From: Gracilaria domingensis
Lineage: Eukaryota; Rhodophyta; Florideophyceae; Gracilariales; Gracilariaceae
Reading direction: 5' to 3'
Length of the DNA stretch: 64,000 nucleotides
NCBI GenBank assembly: GCA_022539475.1
Contig: VCMS01000300.1
Location: forward strand, 1-64,000
In this document: one piece after another, positions 10,484 through 20,891 of the stretch
Position numbering within the stretch: position 1 is the stretch's first letter
Layout: the number at the start of each line of letters is the position of its first letter
Translations under genes and position numbers: made by a program
The notes under the pieces: generated by a model
What the model was told of the DNA's origin: nothing
The model's input: the letters and a program-made list of their open reading frames with translations, nothing else
Database searches by the model: none

Positions 10484-11140
10484 ACCCTAGACGTTTTGGT
10501 AAGGAGCGTCGCTATCGTCGGGGGGATGGGAATTCAGGGACGACGGTTCATTGGGGACGCCGCTGTGCTGCTGCACCGCGGCGGGGCGGGGTCACGTGAG
10601 CGATAGGTTCCGAGCGGCGGCGCGGGGCAGTTGCGGCGGGCCCCCGGAGGCGGTGAGGCGGCGGGCGCGAGCGCGTGAGGGCGGCGGCGGCGAGGCCGCG
10701 GCTACGGGATGGAAAGATGGGGGCGCCCGCGCGGCGGAAGTAGCGAAAGGCGCGGGCGGGGGCGCGTACCCTTGTATCAAAGGCGGGGGGGGCTGGGCGC
10801 GGAGCGGATGCACGGGTCAGGTGCACGCCGCGCTGCCGGGGCGCGCGCTGCTGCGCCGATTGCAAAACAGGCTGTTGTCCACAGCTGCGCAGCCAACGAG
10901 CGCGCGCGGCGCGCCCCGGCTGCCACTCGCCTTTTGTTTGGGGGACACGGTCACGTGTGTCATGCGCGAAAGGCCGCAGCGCTGTGGCGCATGGCCGAAT
11001 CGCGCCGTGATCTGCCCCGCGACCGCTCCCCCTCCCCGTGTTCCGCGGGAGCCGCAGCCCTGTGCGGCACACACTGTGTGCCACACAGCTGCCCGGGAGT
11101 GGGCCCCGCGCCATCGACGCGCACGACTGCGATCTGGCTG
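10290..11140 (-). repeat. Parent copy of the duplicated cryptochrome 5' segment
   Basis: This is the intact counterpart of the decayed copy at 3738-4555. It includes codons 1 to about 64 of the cryptochrome gene and about 650 bp upstream. The intact reading frame here and the nonsense codon in the other copy show which one is under selection. Confidence 0.85.
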
Positions 11141-11300
11141 CAGTCGTGCGCTGCTGCACGTGGCGGACACTTCGATCGAGCTGCAGGCTGCCATGTATCT
11201 ACGCCATCATCGTGATAGCGTTGCTGAAGGTAAGAAGAGAGACCTCGTTATGCGCGGTTCCCGCTTTCCAGCATAGTCATCCCCGCCAGCAAAAGGCGCG
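10484..11300 (-). promoter_or_regulatory. GC-rich upstream region of the cryptochrome gene with two CACGTG boxes
   Basis: The 800 bp upstream of the cryptochrome ATG are very GC-rich and hold no convincing gene. Palindromic CACGTG boxes (E-box/G-box core, recognised by bHLH and bZIP proteins in general) lie at 10593-10598 and 10952-10957, about 110 and 470 bp upstream of the ATG, each preceded by GT. Both are lost in the decayed copy. A role in light or clock regulation would be an inference from plants. Confidence 0.45.
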
Positions 11301-11776
11301 ATAATGCATGGCCATTCTGTCCTCGTCAACCTGGACCTACGCAAGCCGTGCGTAGACCCGTCAGCTCGGTCGAGACTCGAGAGCATACGCACGAGCGTAC
11401 GCACGGCAGTGTATCAGTCGTTAACCAGCCGCCTGCCTGCTACACTGCTGCATCAGTCCGCTGAACGCGCTCCACTGCCAAGTCGTCATCGAAAGACGTC
11501 GCAGCACATTCTACCTCGCTTCCCTCCTTCCTTCGCTCTTTCCCCCACCCCCCGCCTCTTCCTTGGCTCTCTTGCTTTTCCCGCCCACCTCATCTCCGCT
11601 TCAACCCCCTTTATCATTCCCGCACTGTCTCCACCCCTCTCTCATCCCGGTCCGATCTCCTTTTCTTCAACCACTCCCTCTTCTCTTTATATCGCTTCGA
11701 ACTTCTATATCTCATCTGTATCTCCCGTTGTTTACCCCTGATCTCTTTGCACTGCCCTGCTACCCGTTTCCCCCCC
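11301..11776 (+). promoter_or_regulatory. Pyrimidine-rich leader of the CHD1-like gene
   Basis: The strand that codes for the CHD1-like gene is strongly C/T-rich from about 11510 to 11776, with long runs of CCTC and TCTC. Frames on both strands here are low-complexity and not credible. It most likely is the core promoter and 5' untranslated region of the gene that starts at 11777, in a divergent arrangement with the cryptochrome gene. Confidence 0.4.
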
Positions 11777-14700
11777 ATGCAATCCTCTCCCCCCTCCAGG
11801 GTGGACGGCTCGCCTGGCGGCGAAGAACCAGAACTTTCTTCCGACAAGTTGCAATGAAGAAGATCATCCTAATCTTCTTCTATACATAATTTCTCCAATA
11901 ATGCCCATTCTAATCCAAACTCTTCACCACATCAGCCCTCCCCATTTCGCGAACAATCACCAATTTTTCCCCACCGTAAGGACTCCTCTTCTTCCTATCA
12001 TCATGACGAAGATGCGAACGAAGATGACGATGAGGACGATGCTGACGTTCAAGTTGAGCTTGAGGACGAGCTGGACCACGTGGATCAAGATGCCCAATAC
12101 GTTTCCGGAAACAGTCCAAACCACCCACAACCACTGGCAAACGGCGACCATCCTGATAGTGATAGTGATGATCAGTCGAACGTGGTTCGCAGGAGACGTC
12201 GCTTGCAACAGAAATTTGTCATCCCAGAAGATACGCGTGACGACACCCGCTACTTTCGCCGTTCCTCTCGCTCAAGGCATGCCCCAGAGCGCCTCTTAAT
12301 TCCCCACCAGACTCTCCCGGCGCCTCTTGCGTCGGCAGTGACTCTGACAACAAGGCTAACAATGGTACGTTAATTTATCTTTCAACTAATACTGCTTTTG
12401 GCTCTAACTCCTGTTCTTCTCTAACACATGTCGTCTCTGCACTCCCCACATCTGTTCTGACACAGCTGACAAAAGAGGAGGACGAAGATGAAGAATATAA
12501 AGACCTTGATGATGACGATTTCACTTTGGAATCAGGTAGGAAGACAAGATCTCGCGCAAAGCGATCATCGTCTGGGCAGGCCAGTCGTATCAGACGATTC
12601 GAGGCCAGTGACGCTGATGACCGCGTCGACGATGGTAACGCATCTCCATCTGGTTCTGACGGTGATTGGCTCATGGATGGAACGCCTGCAAAACTTGCTG
12701 GGAAGCGCAGGCGCCGATCTTCGCAGCATCCGATGATACGACGGAGAACGAATTCCGTCCCCGTCGATGATGAAGCATTCCGAAGTGCGCGCATTAATAG
12801 TCGGACAGGTGGTACCGTGAATTACTTTGATGGGGACGATCTGTCGGAGGAGGAAGCTGCTATTCTTGCAGCAAAGCAGGCTGAGGAGGCTGCAGATGCC
12901 AACATACCACGCGTTGACCAAGTTTTGGACTATCGCGTTATGGATGGGAAACCAAAAGCGGGTGAAGGCGATGGACCTTACACGGATTTTGCGGTCTCCA
13001 ATGTAGAGTTCCAGATCAAGTGGAATATCACCTCCTTCCGGAAGTGCACCTGGGAAACATGGGATACTCTTCAGGCAGTGAAAGGTGCGAAGAAGGTCAG
13101 CAACGTTGTCAAGTCGGTTGAAGAAGTACGAAAACATGTCTTGACCCACGCAACTCCAGAGGATAATGAGGACCTGCGGGTAAATAGGGAAGAAAATAGA
13201 GAGCTCTTCCGAAGCTATGAGGTTGTTGACCGCATCATTGCCCAGAGAGAAACTGAAGATTTGGGTACGGAGTATTTGGTGAAGTGGTGTATCCTCTCTT
13301 ATGAGGATTACACTTGGGAGAGAAGATCTGATCTTAGTACTGAGGCTGACATGAAAGCCATAGATGCGTTCAGTGACAGAGAACAAGCAGTCCTGTCTAT
13401 GACAAGTAAGAAGCGTTTCAACCCCTTCAATGTCAAAGACGATAGACCTAAAATGAAGCGCATGACTGAGCAGCCAAAGTTTCTTCATGGAGAAGGGCGA
13501 ACTCTCCGACCGTATCAGCTTAACGGTCTTAACTTTCTTGCTTTTGCGTGGACGAAGCGCAACAACGTTATTCTCGCAGACGAGATGGGTCTTGGAAAGA
13601 CTCTGCAAACCATATCGTTCCTTGGCTGGTTCATGTATGCCAGTAATATCCATGGTTTGTTTCTTGTTGTCGTACCACTGAGCACCATAGCAGGATGGGT
13701 TCGGGAATTTAGGCGGTGGCTACCGGACATGAACGTCATATGCTACGTTGGGAACTCCAAATCGAGAGCCATGATTCGAGAGCACGAGTTCTTCTCATCA
13801 GCCAAAGGAGGCACTAAAAAGTTCCACACGCTTCTTACAACGCCGGAGCTTCTTATGCAGGATGTTGACTATCTTGGTGAGTTTAGGTGGTCCATGATTG
13901 TCGTGGACGAAGCTCACCGTTTGAAGAATGAAACAAGTGCTCTGCACACAACAATTGCTGGTCTGCGCTCTGCAAACCGTCTGCTAGTCACCGGGACCCC
14001 ACTGCAGAATTCAGTGCGCGAGTTATGGGCACTGCTACACTTCCTGAACCCAACGAAGTTCCCTAGCGCGGAAGCATTTGAGGAACGCTTTTCTTTTGCG
14101 GCGTTGCGAGATCCAGAGCGTGTAAGCGAGCTTCACAATACCTTGCGTCCCTACATTATTGGTCGTCAAAAAAGGGTGATGTCGAGAAATCCTTGCCGAA
14201 GAAAACGTATGCTGTTCTTCGAGTGGGAATGACTTCCGCGCAGCAGCAATACTACCGTTGGTTACTAACTAAGAATCTAACAAAGTTGAACGAAGCTGGA
14301 AAAGCCAGAGGCATTGGTAACACTTCTAGTATCCGAAGCCTTCTCATGGAGTTGAAGAAGTGTTGAAATCACCGGTATCTTTTTCCCAACTATGAAGCTA
14401 CCTCCACTCCAACCACTGTCGAAGAATTAATTCGCGCCTCTGGGAAGATGATTCGTTTGGACAAACTTCTGCTTCGTCTCAAGGAAAGAGGACACCGAGT
14501 GCTTATTTTCTCTCAAATGGTGAAGATGTTGGACATATTTCAAGACTACTGTCAAATGCGGCTGTTCCCGTTTCAAAGACTCGATGGAAGTGTTCCGAAC
14601 CAAGTTCGCGAGCGTGCTGTGAACCACTTAGTACGCCAGACTCGACGGACTTTATTTTCTTGTTGTCAACCAGAGCTGGGGGCCTTGGCATCAACTTGGC

Positions 14701-15181
14701 TACAGCGGACACCGTTATTATCTTTGACTCTGACTGGAATCCTGAAAATGATCTGCAAGCGGAGAGTCGCGGCCATCGCATTGGACAATTTAAGGACGTG
14801 AAAAGGTTTCGATTGCTGAGAAGGGAAACCGTTGAAGAAGATATTCTGGAGAGAGCTAAACGAAAGCCGTTTCTTGAGCATGTCATGATTCATGGTGTGG
14901 AAGATGGTAGCAAAGCTGATGGTAAGGAACCGGATTTTGCGTTTAAGAAAGAGGAACTATCGGCGATCCTTCGTTTCGGTGCTGAGAAAGTTTTTGCCAA
15001 AGAGGACCTTATAGAAAACGTAGCAGGTGACTCGAAGATGAAGGATGGTGCACCCAATGGTCCTGAACCGACTGCGAACGATACCAAGAAGGAAGATAAG
15101 GACGAGAACGCAGAGGACCGTCGTGTTCTTGACGTTGACGATATCGACGAACTGCTCGTTAGACCTCCCACACGCCTATGA
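11777..15181 (+). pseudogene. CHD1-like: CHD1-type chromatin remodelling ATPase, broken and C-terminally short
   Basis: CHD1 proteins slide nucleosomes in the nucleus. Visible in order: an acidic N-terminus (12000-12360); an intron at 12365-12465; tandem chromodomains (about 12895-13150 and 13210-13350, the second with EYLVKWCILSYEDYTWERR); and the SNF2 ATPase with DEMGLGKT (13579-13602), DEAH (13906-13917), [17 protein letters not shown] motif V and HRIGQ (14774-14788). Lesions: two in-frame stops after the ATG at 11777, a frameshift in the A6 run at 14168-14173, TGA at 14364-14366 where the family has Cys (KKCCNHP), and a frameshift near 14634. After the FGAEKVF and DIDELL bridge the frame ends; the SANT-SLIDE DNA-binding part expected in CHD1 is missing. 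Family assignment is firm; that it is a pseudogene is likely, with assembly error as the alternative. Confidence 0.88.
12365..12465 (+). other. Intron in the CHD1-like gene
   Basis: The donor is GTACGT at 12365 and the acceptor TTCTGACACAG ends at 12465, giving 101 nt. Both flanking exons are in phase 0: the acidic N-terminal frame ends at 12364 and the Glu/Asp-rich frame (LTKEEDEDEE) starts at 12466. Retention of this intron shows that the gene copy is not a processed retrocopy. Confidence 0.75.
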
Positions 15182-15469
15182 TCACGAGCTCCTCTTCCCC
15201 CATTGTCGCGCTCGCGCCCACCCCGCACGCTCATTCTTCGAGCACTTAGATACCGCCCACCAGCTCTTTCGCCTCGCCATACCTTCGCCCCGGCGCCATT
15301 TCTCACCTTCTACCGTCGCCGCTGTGATCACCGCTTACTCTCCCCTCATTGCCAACGCCTTTAAAACGGCTTTGATTGATTCTTTCTCGGTCTCTGTGGG
15401 CTTGTCTTTCGTACCGCTCCGCTTCTGCTTCCCCCACCTCCAATATTAGCGCATTTCACATTGCAGGCT

Positions 15470-16600
15470 TTGCCGAGCACGTGATGCGCAACGTGGAGCT
15501 GTCGCCATCGCTGCTCCAGCGCCGTTCGCAGCTCGTGCAGGCTCTCAAAGTCTGAATTGCTTCCACGCACAACTCTTCGCGACCGTCCAACCACGACGTC
15601 CAACCACGACTTGCGCCCACCGTCAAGTCCTTCCTTTTCCTCCTCTGTAGCAGATGCCGACTCCGTCTCTCGCCTATCGCTGTACGTTGACGAACCGCGA
15701 GCCCGGGCCGCGCCACTTGAAGAATATTATGGACACGAACTTCGTCCTATCGAGCTTCTGGACAAGCTCAAGTCTGATCGTCTAGAAGGGTTTTACAACC
15801 TGTCGTTCATGTTGCCTGCGTTTTGTCTGGTGTATCCGTTGGCCAGGAATGTTTTGGAGGACGGCTTTGGCGCGTGGCCGAGTTCCATTTGCTACAGAAG
15901 TTGTTCCAGCACACTGTTCGTTCGCTGTTTCTTAATTTGGTACTGCCGTTGCTGTTTTTTGTGGCGTACTTCAACACCAAGGGTATGCGAACACATGGCT
16001 TACCGTGCATCAGACACTCATTCTGCACGGCTTAAGTTTGTAATTATTCTTCACTGTGGCCACCAGGCTGCTGTTCCTGGCGCAGGTCGATCCGTTGTTC
16101 GGAGTGATTCATGGCATGTTGTTCGTGGCGGTGGCACTTAAGCAGAAAATTTATGTGCTGACCAATCTGCTGCTGGATGAAGATACTCACCTTCGCCGCA
16201 TGCAGCTTCAGCGCCAACGACAGTGCGCAAGTGCGTCGAACGAAAATACGACGACGACGGCGACAGCAACCACAACCACAACCACAACGAAGGCAACTAC
16301 TAGCGCGGCATCGGAATCGTCGTTGGACTCACGCGGGCGCTCCAATGCCGCAAGCAGCAAGCGTGTGAAATATCCCCGCAACCTGACGGCAGGCAACATG
16401 TTGTATTACGCGGTTGCGCCGGTGTCGGTGTACGAAACGAGCTACTCCCGCACTCACACGGTTTGCGTACGATACGTGGGGTGTTTCAGCATCCAGATGG
16501 TGTTGTGCATGGTGATCCAGTACGGCGAGGGGTGCGACGGGAATATGAAGGAGAGCCTGTTTCCAGTTGGTGGCGGTAAGGGAGATGTGTGCCGTGTGCG
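15470..16600 (+). pseudogene. DGAT1/SOAT-like MBOAT acyltransferase remnant
   Basis: DGAT1 makes triacylglycerol from diacylglycerol and acyl-CoA in the ER membrane. The N-terminal half is recognisable in pieces. A possible exon at 15467-15556 is preceded by an acceptor-like TTGCAG. Next comes a frame with LEGFYNLSFMLPA (DGAT1: RGFYNL) at 15780-15825; a frameshift at about 15875 into a hydrophobic segment (LFLNLVLPLLFFVAYF, 15930-15975); then DPLFGVIHGMLFVAVALK at 16090-16143, a His/Thr/Ala-rich linker, and KYPRNLT (16369-16389) with YYAVAPVSVYETSYSR, equivalent to the YPDNLT and FAPTLCYE region of DGAT1. The catalytic C-terminal half with the MBOAT His is absent: homology fades by about 16560. 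Frameshifts and truncation make this a remnant. Confidence 0.65.
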
Positions 16601-16639
16601 GAGGCGTTTCGAGAGCATATCCAACATGCATCAGTTCTT

Positions 16640-16925
16640 CATCAGAAGTACTTTATATCCAGCAAGCATAAAAAAATATCAGTTTTATATCACGCTTAGC
16701 TTTATCGAGACTATATCTAAGTACGGTGCTTATCGAAATTATACTAAACTTGTATCTGAAAACTTGACTGGCTCAAAGTCTTATCGAACCAGTATCGATT
16801 TCATATCTGCCGTTTGACCCATAAACGCAGTATGTATGAAAACTATATCAAAATTATATAAAATTTATATCCAAAACGCTTACGTTATATCAAATCTATA
16901 TCAAAACCATATCTCCCGTTTCCAC
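16640..16925. repeat. AT-rich tract with recurring ATATC words
   Basis: From 16650 to 16920 the words TATATC, TATCGA and TATATCAAA recur many times at irregular spacing, in strongly AT-rich DNA. It looks like a degenerate simple repeat. I see no gene in 16600-17269. Confidence 0.6.
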
Positions 16926-16930
16926 TGGGA

Positions 16931-17120
16931 TCGTTCCAATACGATTCTCCATTATGCGCGTAGCTTCACGACATATTCACACGGACCGGTAGACGGTAGT
17001 TTGCTTCTTTACGTTCTTACGCTTTTGGCGCACCATCGTTCCAATACGATTCTCCATTATGCGTGTAGCTTCACGACATATTCACACGGACCGTTAGAAG
17101 GTAGTTTGCTTCTTTCCGAT
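16931..17120. repeat. Tandem direct repeat, 105-bp period
   Basis: The block beginning TCGTTCCAATACGATTCTCC at 16931 occurs again at 17036, with about 85 bp matched to the end of TTTGCTTCTTT and few differences. The period is 105 bp. It borders the truncated end of element 1 at 17270. Confidence 0.85.
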
Positions 17121-17269
17121 AAATCGGCGTCCGTTAGACGGAAACCATCTTCCTTCTTTCATCCCTTCAATACTTCCTTTCGTAGGAACAACTCAAACTT
17201 CCTGGTAATACCATCAATAATTCTCCCACAAGTGGGCCCGTCAGTTCACCTCACGGCACATTAGTACTG

Positions 17270-17503
17270 TCACCCTACCTGGGCTGCGTCCAAGTTTGGA
17301 GGTGGCGGTAAGCGCTTGCGCCGGTAGTAGGCGAGAACCTTCGATCGAGGCATATGTTCGATCGGCTCGAAAGTATCCTCCTCAGGGGAGTATCCGTGCC
17401 AACGGACTTGATATTCAGTTTCCCCATCGGGGTTCACGACGTGACTCACGATGCGTTCGAAAACGAATTCCCGTGGGAACACTTCCCTTTCGCCGGCCTC
17501 CAT
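17270..17503 (-). CDS. Element 1 chromodomain
   Basis: About 77 codons at the end of pol. The pattern FVFERIVSHVV, EYQVRWHGYSPEEDTFEP and a C-terminal helix match the chromodomain fold that chromoviruses use to target integration, by analogy to heterochromatin marks. The aromatic positions are F at the first, W in RWHGY and F in DTFEP (W replaced by F). The motif ending in AQVG before the stop is shared with elements 2 and 3. Between this and the integrase C-terminus (17504-18231) the frame is broken. Confidence 0.8.
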   Translation of the reverse strand: MEAGEREVFPREFVFERIVSHVVNPDGETEYQVRWHGYSPEEDTFEPIEHMPRSKVLAYYRRKRLPPPPNLDAAQVG

Positions 17504-18231
17504 GGCGTATGAGCTACTCCTGTTGACACAGTTTCACCTGGAGAGGTTCTGTAGCTGCGTAAAATCACGCTGGTAAAGCTTTCCAAGTGTTGGAGACGGG
17601 CTTACTTCCGGGGGTTTCCACGCATTCCGCTGTGACGGCCGTACTGTAACTCGCGTCCTACGCAACCTATCCTTGAGCTAGAGAGATAGTTGCAAAGCTC
17701 TCGAATAGACGAGTTCAGCGGTATCACGTTATTCGGGGACAGTCGAGAGACCGACAAACGGTAATACTTCCGGTTGACGTATCTCCCGGCCTTCACCGGG
17801 ATAACCTTTTCGGTGACGGAGGTGCGTACGGCACTCCCTTGGCAGGGCGGCGGTTCACCCGGTCCACGGGGCTTGTGCCAAGAGCTCTGATTGGCTCTAC
17901 GCTACAGATTGGCGACCATGACAATCGTGCGCGTGCTGTGCTCGGCCATCCGTTCGCGAAAGGTCGCCGAGCGCTCATTAGAGCTTTCCACATTGTAACG
18001 TGCGTCGGGCGGCATGCCCCTGGTTATGTCAGACCCCGTGTCACGGAGATTGTAAGGGCACAGTGGCGATGGAATGCCAGGGCTCCTGGAGCCACTCCAC
18101 GCCCAAAGTGGTGCACACTGTAGAGTGTCGGCTTTCACGAAATTGTTCAAAATCCCACAAGGGAATCAATAATGACTGGTAACATTCGGCACAACTCGTT
18201 CACAAGACCCTCCCGTTTCAGGGTTGCAGAG

Positions 18232-19095
18232 CTATTCTTCCGCGTATGGCGGCTGATCCCGATCAGCGGAAACTGCCTTCAAAGTTCGATTGTCATTCTC
18301 AACGCGGTTACGGGACTTCGAGCAGTTAGCAATCCCATAATGTGTAGCTCCTTCTGCGGCGACCTTCCTCCTCTCGCGGGCACGTTCCATGGTAACGCAG
18401 ACTGATACGGGGGACTCCTCACGGTTGGGGTGCGACAAGGCAACTTTCCTACTAGATTCTCCCACAGGAGCGACAGGATTGTCAGTGTGGATCACATTTT
18501 TCGTGGTTGGGGAACCGGGCGACACCGGAGCATCAGTGCCATTCGCAGCAGATGCGGTATCCTCCCTCTCCTTAGGTGGCGCCACGGGCTCCATCAAGAG
18601 TTGGGGTGGGGGGGTTGCTCTTGTAAATACTAGTGCAGAGTCGTTGGAATTCGTCCAAGTAGTTGGAAGTTCAGTTCTGTGGTCAGAAGTACCTACTGTA
18701 GGTAGATCAATTAATCCTCGATCCGGGTGCGGAAGAATCGCCCGGCGCGACGGTAGTGTAGCGGCTGTAGACGGTTCTGCCCCCTGTTGAGGATCCCCTG
18801 ATTGGGTATTGGTTGAGGTGGGCCCGGTTGCGCTGGGTGGCGTCGGGGGGGGCACAACGCGGTCACGCGAGATTCGTTCATGACGTCCGTCAATGTCGAG
18901 TACGACGGTATCTGGATTGACGGAAATGACGTGATATGGTCCATCAGCGATGGGGGAGAGCTTGTGTCTCTTTTCCTTGTCAGGATTGTAATACTCCTTC
19001 CGAAGGAACACAAAGCTGTTGGGCTCTACCACCAGTGGTGTACGGCGAATTCGGCGATCGAAATTACGCTTGTACGTACGCTGTGCCTCGTCCAT
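18232..19095 (-). CDS. Element 1 integrase C-terminal region and linker
   Basis: The first about 80 residues (KRNFDRRIRRTP, FLRKEYYNPDKEKRHKLSPIADGPYHVI, VVLDIDGRHERISRDRV) are the GPY/F-type C-terminal domain of Ty3/gypsy integrases, with the GPY core intact. A Pro/Thr/Ser-rich disordered linker follows. It is split from the catalytic core by the MITE at 19118-19510. Confidence 0.85.
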   Translation of the reverse strand: MDEAQRTYKRNFDRRIRRTPLVVEPNSFVFLRKEYYNPDKEKRHKLSPIADGPYHVISVNPDTVVLDIDGRHERISRDRVVPPPTPPSATGPTSTNTQSGDPQQGAEPSTAATLPSRRAILPHPDRGLIDLPTVGTSDHRTELPTTWTNSNDSALVFTRATPPPQLLMEPVAPPKEREDTASAANGTDAPVSPGSPTTKNVIHTDNPVAPVGESSRKVALSHPNREESPVSVCVTMERARERRKVAAEGATHYGIANCSKSRNRVENDNRTLKAVSADRDQPPYAEE

Positions 19096-19117
19096 GGCCT
19101 TCTGGGCTACCTGTACC

Positions 19118-19510
19118 CCCTGTAAGAAATTTTTTCAAAACTGTGAACGTAACATGAAGGCGATCGGATATTGTTAACTCTCATATTACATTCATTAGGC
19201 CTTCCGCGCGACCTCCATTTTGGCACGGTGCATATTAAATTATCAATTTTTTCAGTTTTGTGAATGTCACATGAGGGTGTGCTGAAGCTGTTCTCATTGC
19301 ATGGTAGGCCCTTGTGAGTGCGTTATAGCACTTGCACTATCCTTTCTCACTCCTCTTACATTCACAACACATTCCCTTTTGGCACCCTAATTGAGGTCAT
19401 AGGAGGAGATTTTAATCCTCCATTCTACCACATAGTGCGCTCCGATTTTTGAAAAACCATCCAATTTACATCCGCGCGTGATCTACAAGCCGCAAAAATT
19501 TCTTATAGGG
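19118..19510. mobile_element. MITE inserted in the element 1 integrase
   Basis: The ends are inverted repeats: CCCTGTAAGAAATTTTT at 19118 and AAAAATTTCTTATAGGG ending at 19510, 17 bp with one mismatch. A 3-bp target duplication ACC flanks them (19115-19117 and 19511-19513). Removing the 393-bp element plus one copy of the 3 bp joins the integrase frame without a shift, at the place where element 2 has the matching residues. Inside, a subrepeat beginning TTTTTCAAAACTGTGAA (19132) recurs in diverged form at 19246. No coding capacity. A 3-bp duplication fits CACTA or PIF/Harbinger-like transposases; the family is not determined. Confidence 0.9.
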
Positions 19511-19520
19511 ACCATCTTGT

Positions 19521-20222
19521 TCAACCAAGTTTTCCAGGTGCCTTGTACGTCCGTAGTGACGGGAAAGACACTAGCGTAGGTTGTGAATCGATTGCTACCG
19601 GCGGCGGTATCCTCGAAAGAACGAGTTCAAACGGCGAAAGCTTCGTTACCCGATGCACCTGGGTGTTATACGCGTACGTAATAGCATCGGTGTACAATTC
19701 CCAATCCATTGGGTGATCCGCAACATAGGATCGTAATGCCTTAAGCATTGTAGGATTAAATCGTTCTACCTGCCCATTACACTGGGGATGATAGGTTGTT
19801 GTAAACAAATTCTTGACATCCGAGATACGGCATACGTCCATAAAGAACTTTGACGCCTACTGCGAGCCATTGTCTGAAAGCAAATTATCGGGTGGCCCGT
19901 AAGTGAAGACCCAATGCTTCACAAATGCTTGTGCGACTGCTGCTGCAGTGATCCGCTTCAACGGAACCGTTCGCATTAACTTCGAAAACCTGTCCGTGAT
20001 AACCAGAAGATACCTGTGACCGCGTGCGGTTCGAATTAATTCGCCCAGAATGTCCATAGCGACGAACTCCGAAGGAGCCCGGGCTGGGAACAGCGTCATC
20101 GACTTCGAATTTCGTCGGAGTTTGACGTTTTTGTTGTCACATTCCGTGCATGAACGGCGTACTGCGTAGCAGTCGAATGCCATAGCTGGCCAATAAAAGT
20201 CTCTTCGGAGAGTTAAATACAA
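19521..20222 (-). pseudogene. Element 1 integrase catalytic core
   Basis: The frame 19857-20222 covers the end of the zinc-binding region (CTEC), VAMDILGEL with the first catalytic Asp, and LLSDNGSQ with the second. A stop at 19857 separates it from 19521-19841, which holds TTTYHPQCNGQVERFN with the catalytic Glu. All three acidic residues remain, but the gene is interrupted and further split by the MITE. Confidence 0.85.
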
Positions 20223-20282
20223 CTTCCTGCCACCAGGGTTTCCCCCAATCTTTGCATAGTGAGATATATGGAGAACCCTCCA

Positions 20283-20864
20283 TTATAGGGAGTGTGGAAC
20301 CACAATTTGAGGACGTGGCCCAACAATCCTAACAAGGAATCCCTGATCGTTGGTTAGAAAGGGTATCTTGAATCCCCCTTTGAGTCGGGCCCTTATCTGA
20401 ATACAGAAAGGATCCCCGTGCTGTTCACGTATTACCTCTTCAGCGGTAATGGGTTCAAAGGAGCCAGGCGGTGGCTCGGCCGTTTCTGCCGCGAGAATAT
20501 CGTCACAGACTTCATCCGTAGTTTCGAAGTCTTTCTCCCAGTCTTCCACCAAGAAGCATGGTATGTCGTCCTCGTCGACAGGTTCCGCTTCACCAGACGT
20601 TCCTAAGCGGGAAAGCGCATCAGCCTGCATATTCAGGGTGCCCCGTTTGTACCGGGCATCAAAATCGAATTCCGATAAGCGGAGACGCCAGCGCATAAGG
20701 CGACCCGACGGCTCGGAGATCTCCATAAGCCAGCGGAGATCCGAATGATGGGTATGTACCTGAAAATGGGTTTCCATGAGATAGGGTCTTAAGGTAGACA
20801 GCGCCAAAACGACCGCGAGACACTCTTTTTCAGAGACTGAGTAATTACGCTCATGCACGTTCAA
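20283..20864 (-). CDS. Element 1 RNase H and connector
   Basis: The frame starts with NYSVSEKECLAVVLALSTLRPYL and contains the RNase H region. The usual TDH motif reads THH here (compare TDH in elements 2 and 3), so the active-site Asp is lost. RRWRLRLSEFDF and NMQADALSR follow. The stop at 20283 corresponds to a Gln codon in element 3. Confidence 0.8.
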   Translation of the reverse strand: MNVHERNYSVSEKECLAVVLALSTLRPYLMETHFQVHTHHSDLRWLMEISEPSGRLMRWRLRLSEFDFDARYKRGTLNMQADALSRLGTSGEAEPVDEDDIPCFLVEDWEKDFETTDEVCDDILAAETAEPPPGSFEPITAEEVIREQHGDPFCIQIRARLKGGFKIPFLTNDQGFLVRIVGPRPQIVVPHSL

Positions 20865-20891
20865 TCAACGAGACCAGTACCCAACTGGACG

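Noticed and set aside
12565..13653. 362-codon frame on the minus strand
   Set aside because: It lies opposite the chromodomain and ATPase exons of the CHD1-like gene and has no motif; it is a shadow.
17000..17269. 3' LTR of element 1
   Set aside because: No match to the 25390-26300 segment, no polypurine tract; the DNA is a 105-bp tandem repeat.
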